From Bifidobacterium jacchi (GTDB lineage Bacteria; Actinomycetota; Actinomycetes; Actinomycetales; Bifidobacteriaceae), in the NCBI RefSeq assembly GCF_009078285.1, contig NZ_RQSP01000026.1, positions 1 through 37,733 on the forward strand: a DNA stretch of 37,733 bases. Direction: 5' to 3'. The notes under the pieces are model-generated. The model saw only the letters and a list, made by a program, of their open reading frames with translations, was not told where the DNA came from and did not search any database. Shown here piece after piece: positions 35,446 to 37,733 of this stretch; the first letter of the stretch is position 1; the number at the start of each line of letters is the position of its first letter. Both the position numbers and the translations under genes were made by a program.

Positions 35446-37482
35446 GTGTCAATCATCACTTCGCTGAACAGACAGGCCGCCGATCTTGCACGACGGGCGT
35501 TGCGTCTTCCGGGCGGCTTCGTCCATCCCGTCGGCGATGACGCTGCGGACGAGCCTGACTATGTGGATCCGGACGAGAACATCGTCGAGCGTCATAGGGA
35601 TCTTCCGCATACCGATGAATGGGGACCGGGATACCCGACCACGACGTTCATCGATCCGGCGAGCGGTCTGCTGACCGCGCAAACGGCGGGCAATCCGCCG
35701 CTGGACGAGCATACGAGCATCTACAGCATCTATGAGGATCGCGCCCGGCGCATGGGCGACGAGCCGCTGTACACCTTCAAGGTCGGCGATGACTGGGTGA
35801 GCCGCACGGCCAACGAGTTCCTCGCCGAAGTGCGCCGCGTGGCCAAGGGGCTTATTCATTACGGGCTGAAGAAGGGCGATGCGGTGGCGTTCATGTGCCG
35901 CACGTCCTACGAGTGGGATCTCGCCGACGCCGCGATCATGGCGGTCGGCGGCGTGCTCGCTTCGATCTATGACACGGATTCCGCCGAGCAGATCCGCAAT
36001 ATCGTGAACAATTCCGATGCGCGTCTGCTGATCGTGCAGGACACCGCGATGCGCGACAAGGCGGACGGTGCGATTGAGGAATGCCCGTCTCTGGAGCACG
36101 TCATCTGCATCGAGACCGGCGGTCTTGACGAGATCGCCGCCTATGGCGATTCGGTCAGCGACGAGGAGCTGGATGCGCGCATCGCCTCGTTGAAGAAGAC
36201 CGATCTGTGCTCGATCATCTATACCTCCGGTTCGACGGCCGCGCCCAAGGGCGTGGAGATGACCCATGAAAACTATTGCACCGACGCATTCAATCTGCGC
36301 GACTACATGCCGGATCTGCTCAAGCATGATCGTTCCGGTTCCATTCTGCTGTTCCTCCCCCAGGCGCATACGTTCGCGCGCGCAATCAACTACATCTGCG
36401 TGGCGAGCAATCTGCGCATCTACATCGCCACCGGCATCAAGACGCTCCTCAATGATCTTCAGGTGGCGCGCCCGACCGTGATGATCGTCGTGCCCCGAGT
36501 GCTGGAGAAGGTGTACAACGCCGCCTCGCAGAAGGCCGGTCATGGAGCGAAGGGCGTCATGTTCGCCGCCGCCGTGTCCGCCGCCCAGCAGTATATGAAG
36601 GAGGTCAGCGAGTCGGGTCGCGCGAAGCGCTTCGTCTCGGCGCGTAGGGCCGCCTTCGATCCGATCGTCTACAAGTCGCTGCGCGAGGTGCTTGGCGGTC
36701 GGACGCGTTGGATCGTTTCCGGCGGCGCGCCGCTTGATCCGGAACTGATGAACTTCTTCCGCGGAGCGAACATCCCCGTCTACGAGGGCTACGGGCTTAC
36801 GGAGACGACGGCGCCGTGCGCGTTCAATCCACTGGGCGTGCCGTTCCATGAGGGGTCGGTGGGCATCCCGTTCCCGAGCTTCAAACTGCGCATCGCCGAG
36901 GATGGCGAGATTCAGGTCGCCGGCCCGGTGGTGTTCCACCGCTACCATAAGAACGACGAGGCCACTGAGAACGCGTTCACGCCGGACGGCTGGCATATGA
37001 CCGGTGATCTTGGTCGTCTTTCCGACGACGGGTTCCTCTATATCACCGGCCGCAAGAAGGATCTGATCATCACCGCCGGCGGCAAGAACGTGGCGCCAGG
37101 TCCGATCGAAGAGGTGATTCAGCGCTGCGAGTTCGTCTCGCAGGCGTTGGTGCTCGGCGACAAGCGTCCGTTCATTTCGGCGCTGGTCACGCTTGACGAG
37201 GAGTCGCTGCGTCCGTGGCTGGAGTCCAAGGGACTTGACCGAAACATGCCGCTGGAGGAGGCCGCCAACAACGCGGCCGTGCGCGCGGAAGTCCAGAAGT
37301 GGGTCGATAAGGCCAACGAGGGTGTCTCCCGAGCCGAATCGGTGCGCAAGTTCATTATTCTGCCGGAGGAGTTCACGCAGGAGAACGGATTGTTGACCGC
37401 TTCGATGAAGGTGATCCGCCCGAAGGTCATCAAGCGCTATCTGACGCTGCTCAACACGCAGATGTACGTCAAGCGCAAGTGA
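35446..37482 (+). CDS. Long-chain fatty acid-CoA ligase (FadD15 type, AMP-forming)
   Basis: 678 residues of the ANL superfamily; it adenylates a fatty acid with ATP and transfers it to CoA. Motifs: YTSGSTAAPKG (259-269), EGYGLTETTA (about 445-454), GWHMTGDLG (about 515-523) and GRKKDLIITAGGKNVAP (about 534-550) with the adenylation-domain hinge. The length and the LREVLGGRTRWIVSGGAPLD block fit the large bacterial FadD15/AMP-binding group. I choose GTG at 35446, which has AAGGAG six bases upstream; ATG at 35419 is possible but poorly spaced. As bifidobacteria lack beta-oxidation, use of exogenous fatty acids for lipids is the likelier role. Confidence 0.94.
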   Translation: MSIITSLNRQAADLARRALRLPGGFVHPVGDDAADEPDYVDPDENIVERHRDLPHTDEWGPGYPTTTFIDPASGLLTAQTAGNPPLDEHTSIYSIYEDRARRMGDEPLYTFKVGDDWVSRTANEFLAEVRRVAKGLIHYGLKKGDAVAFMCRTSYEWDLADAAIMAVGGVLASIYDTDSAEQIRNIVNNSDARLLIVQDTAMRDKADGAIEECPSLEHVICIETGGLDEIAAYGDSVSDEELDARIASLKKTDLCSIIYTSGSTAAPKGVEMTHENYCTDAFNLRDYMPDLLKHDRSGSILLFLPQAHTFARAINYICVASNLRIYIATGIKTLLNDLQVARPTVMIVVPRVLEKVYNAASQKAGHGAKGVMFAAAVSAAQQYMKEVSESGRAKRFVSARRAAFDPIVYKSLREVLGGRTRWIVSGGAPLDPELMNFFRGANIPVYEGYGLTETTAPCAFNPLGVPFHEGSVGIPFPSFKLRIAEDGEIQVAGPVVFHRYHKNDEATENAFTPDGWHMTGDLGRLSDDGFLYITGRKKDLIITAGGKNVAPGPIEEVIQRCEFVSQALVLGDKRPFISALVTLDEESLRPWLESKGLDRNMPLEEAANNAAVRAEVQKWVDKANEGVSRAESVRKFIILPEEFTQENGLLTASMKVIRPKVIKRYLTLLNTQMYVKRK

Positions 37483-37490
37483 TCACATGT

Positions 37491-37522
37491 GGGGGTCTTG
37501 TCGCCGCGATGGCGAGACCCCC
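37491..37522 (+). terminator. Terminator 1 of the acyl-CoA synthetase gene
   Basis: GGGGGTCT (37491-37498) pairs with AGACCCCC (37515-37522), with a further CGCC/GGCG pairing inside, starting 9 bp after the stop codon and followed by GCTTTCC. Confidence 0.8.
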
Positions 37523-37533
37523 GCTTTCCGCGT

Positions 37534-37562
37534 AACGGGTCGGTTCATTGGACCGGCCCGTT
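37534..37562 (+). terminator. Terminator 2 of the acyl-CoA synthetase gene
   Basis: AACGGG and CGGT (37534-37544) pair with ACCG and CCCGTT (37552-37562) around one mismatch, followed by TTCACGTTGT. A second hairpin in tandem with the first. Confidence 0.65.
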
Positions 37563-37576
37563 TCACGTTGTATCCT

Positions 37577-37713
37577 TAAGCAGCTAAGCAGCTTGTATCC
37601 TGCGTCAGAAATACGTTGCTGATATCGTTGGCCCCCTACAGTTGGCCCCCTACAGCACCGTGAAGCAGACAGCGGTGCTGTCTGTAGGCAACGTTGCTCG
37701 ACGACAGTCGAGC
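37577..37713. repeat. Small tandem repeats and compound hairpin at the window end
   Basis: TAAGCAGC twice (37577-37592), GTTGGCCCCCTACA twice (37627-37640, 37641-37654), then a compound hairpin in which CCTACAGCACCG (37649-37660) pairs with CGGTGCTG and CTGTAGG (37673-37688). A 7-bp stem GCTCGAC / GTCGAGC follows at 37696-37713. No gene is supported in this tail; it may belong to an element that continues beyond the window. Confidence 0.6.
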
Positions 37714-37733
37714 CGGCAGACTGCGCGCGTAGC

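Overview
The window looks like a stretch of Bifidobacterium chromosome. It is G+C-rich and carries a housekeeping set that fits that genus: lepA/hemW, rpsT, rplY, ilvE, a three-subunit pyridine nucleotide transhydrogenase and a long-chain acyl-CoA synthetase. It also has several apparently leaderless starts and a sortase-type surface-protein fragment. This is inferred from gene content and style; I cannot fix the species. No tRNA, rRNA, CRISPR array, IS element or complete prophage is visible.

Layout. 1-1134: 3' part of a repeat-containing surface protein whose last repeat breaks off and reads into a roughly 55-bp palindromic tandem repeat array (1061-1394). 1778-11415, all minus strand: a CPA1 sodium/proton antiporter, a fusion of an XRE-type DNA-binding domain to an AlaA-like aminotransferase, a glycerate kinase, and a two-gene FtsX/MacB-type ABC exporter. 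The exporter is divergent from a TetR repressor gene (11693-12412), with two near-identical operator candidates placed symmetrically behind the two promoters. 12683-18580: a complete type I restriction-modification operon hsdR-hsdM-hsdS with overlapping or abutting genes; the specificity subunit has A+T-rich recognition regions between G+C-rich conserved segments. 18799-20841: a MagIII-like DNA glycosylase coupled to a PadR repressor gene, divergent from a small NAD(P)-binding protein gene, with ATAT-centred palindromes between them. 20842-22717: an orphan ATPase with a winged-helix-like tail, bracketed by unusually A+T-rich, palindrome-bearing DNA.

22718-30827 is mostly minus-strand core genome: hemW, lepA, divergent rpsT, a TRIC/YicG-type membrane protein, an alpha/beta hydrolase, a zinc-ribbon membrane protein whose start region holds a nine-G tract, and ilvE. 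31180-37482: rplY, then the transhydrogenase operon pntA-pntAb-pntB (minus strand), divergent from a long-chain acyl-CoA synthetase. Intergenic DNA here carries strong hairpins, a perfect 40-bp palindrome next to rplY, and duplicated hairpin-flanking elements.

The most distinctive candidate system is the XRE-aminotransferase fusion. It has an internal ATG with a strong ribosome-binding site exactly where the catalytic domain begins, and six GTTCAA motifs in its upstream region. This suggests a self-regulating amino-acid enzyme made in a DNA-binding and a catalytic-only form. The TetR/exporter switch, the poly-G zinc-ribbon gene and the orphan ATPase come next. None of the functional proposals was tested; they rest on reading the sequence.
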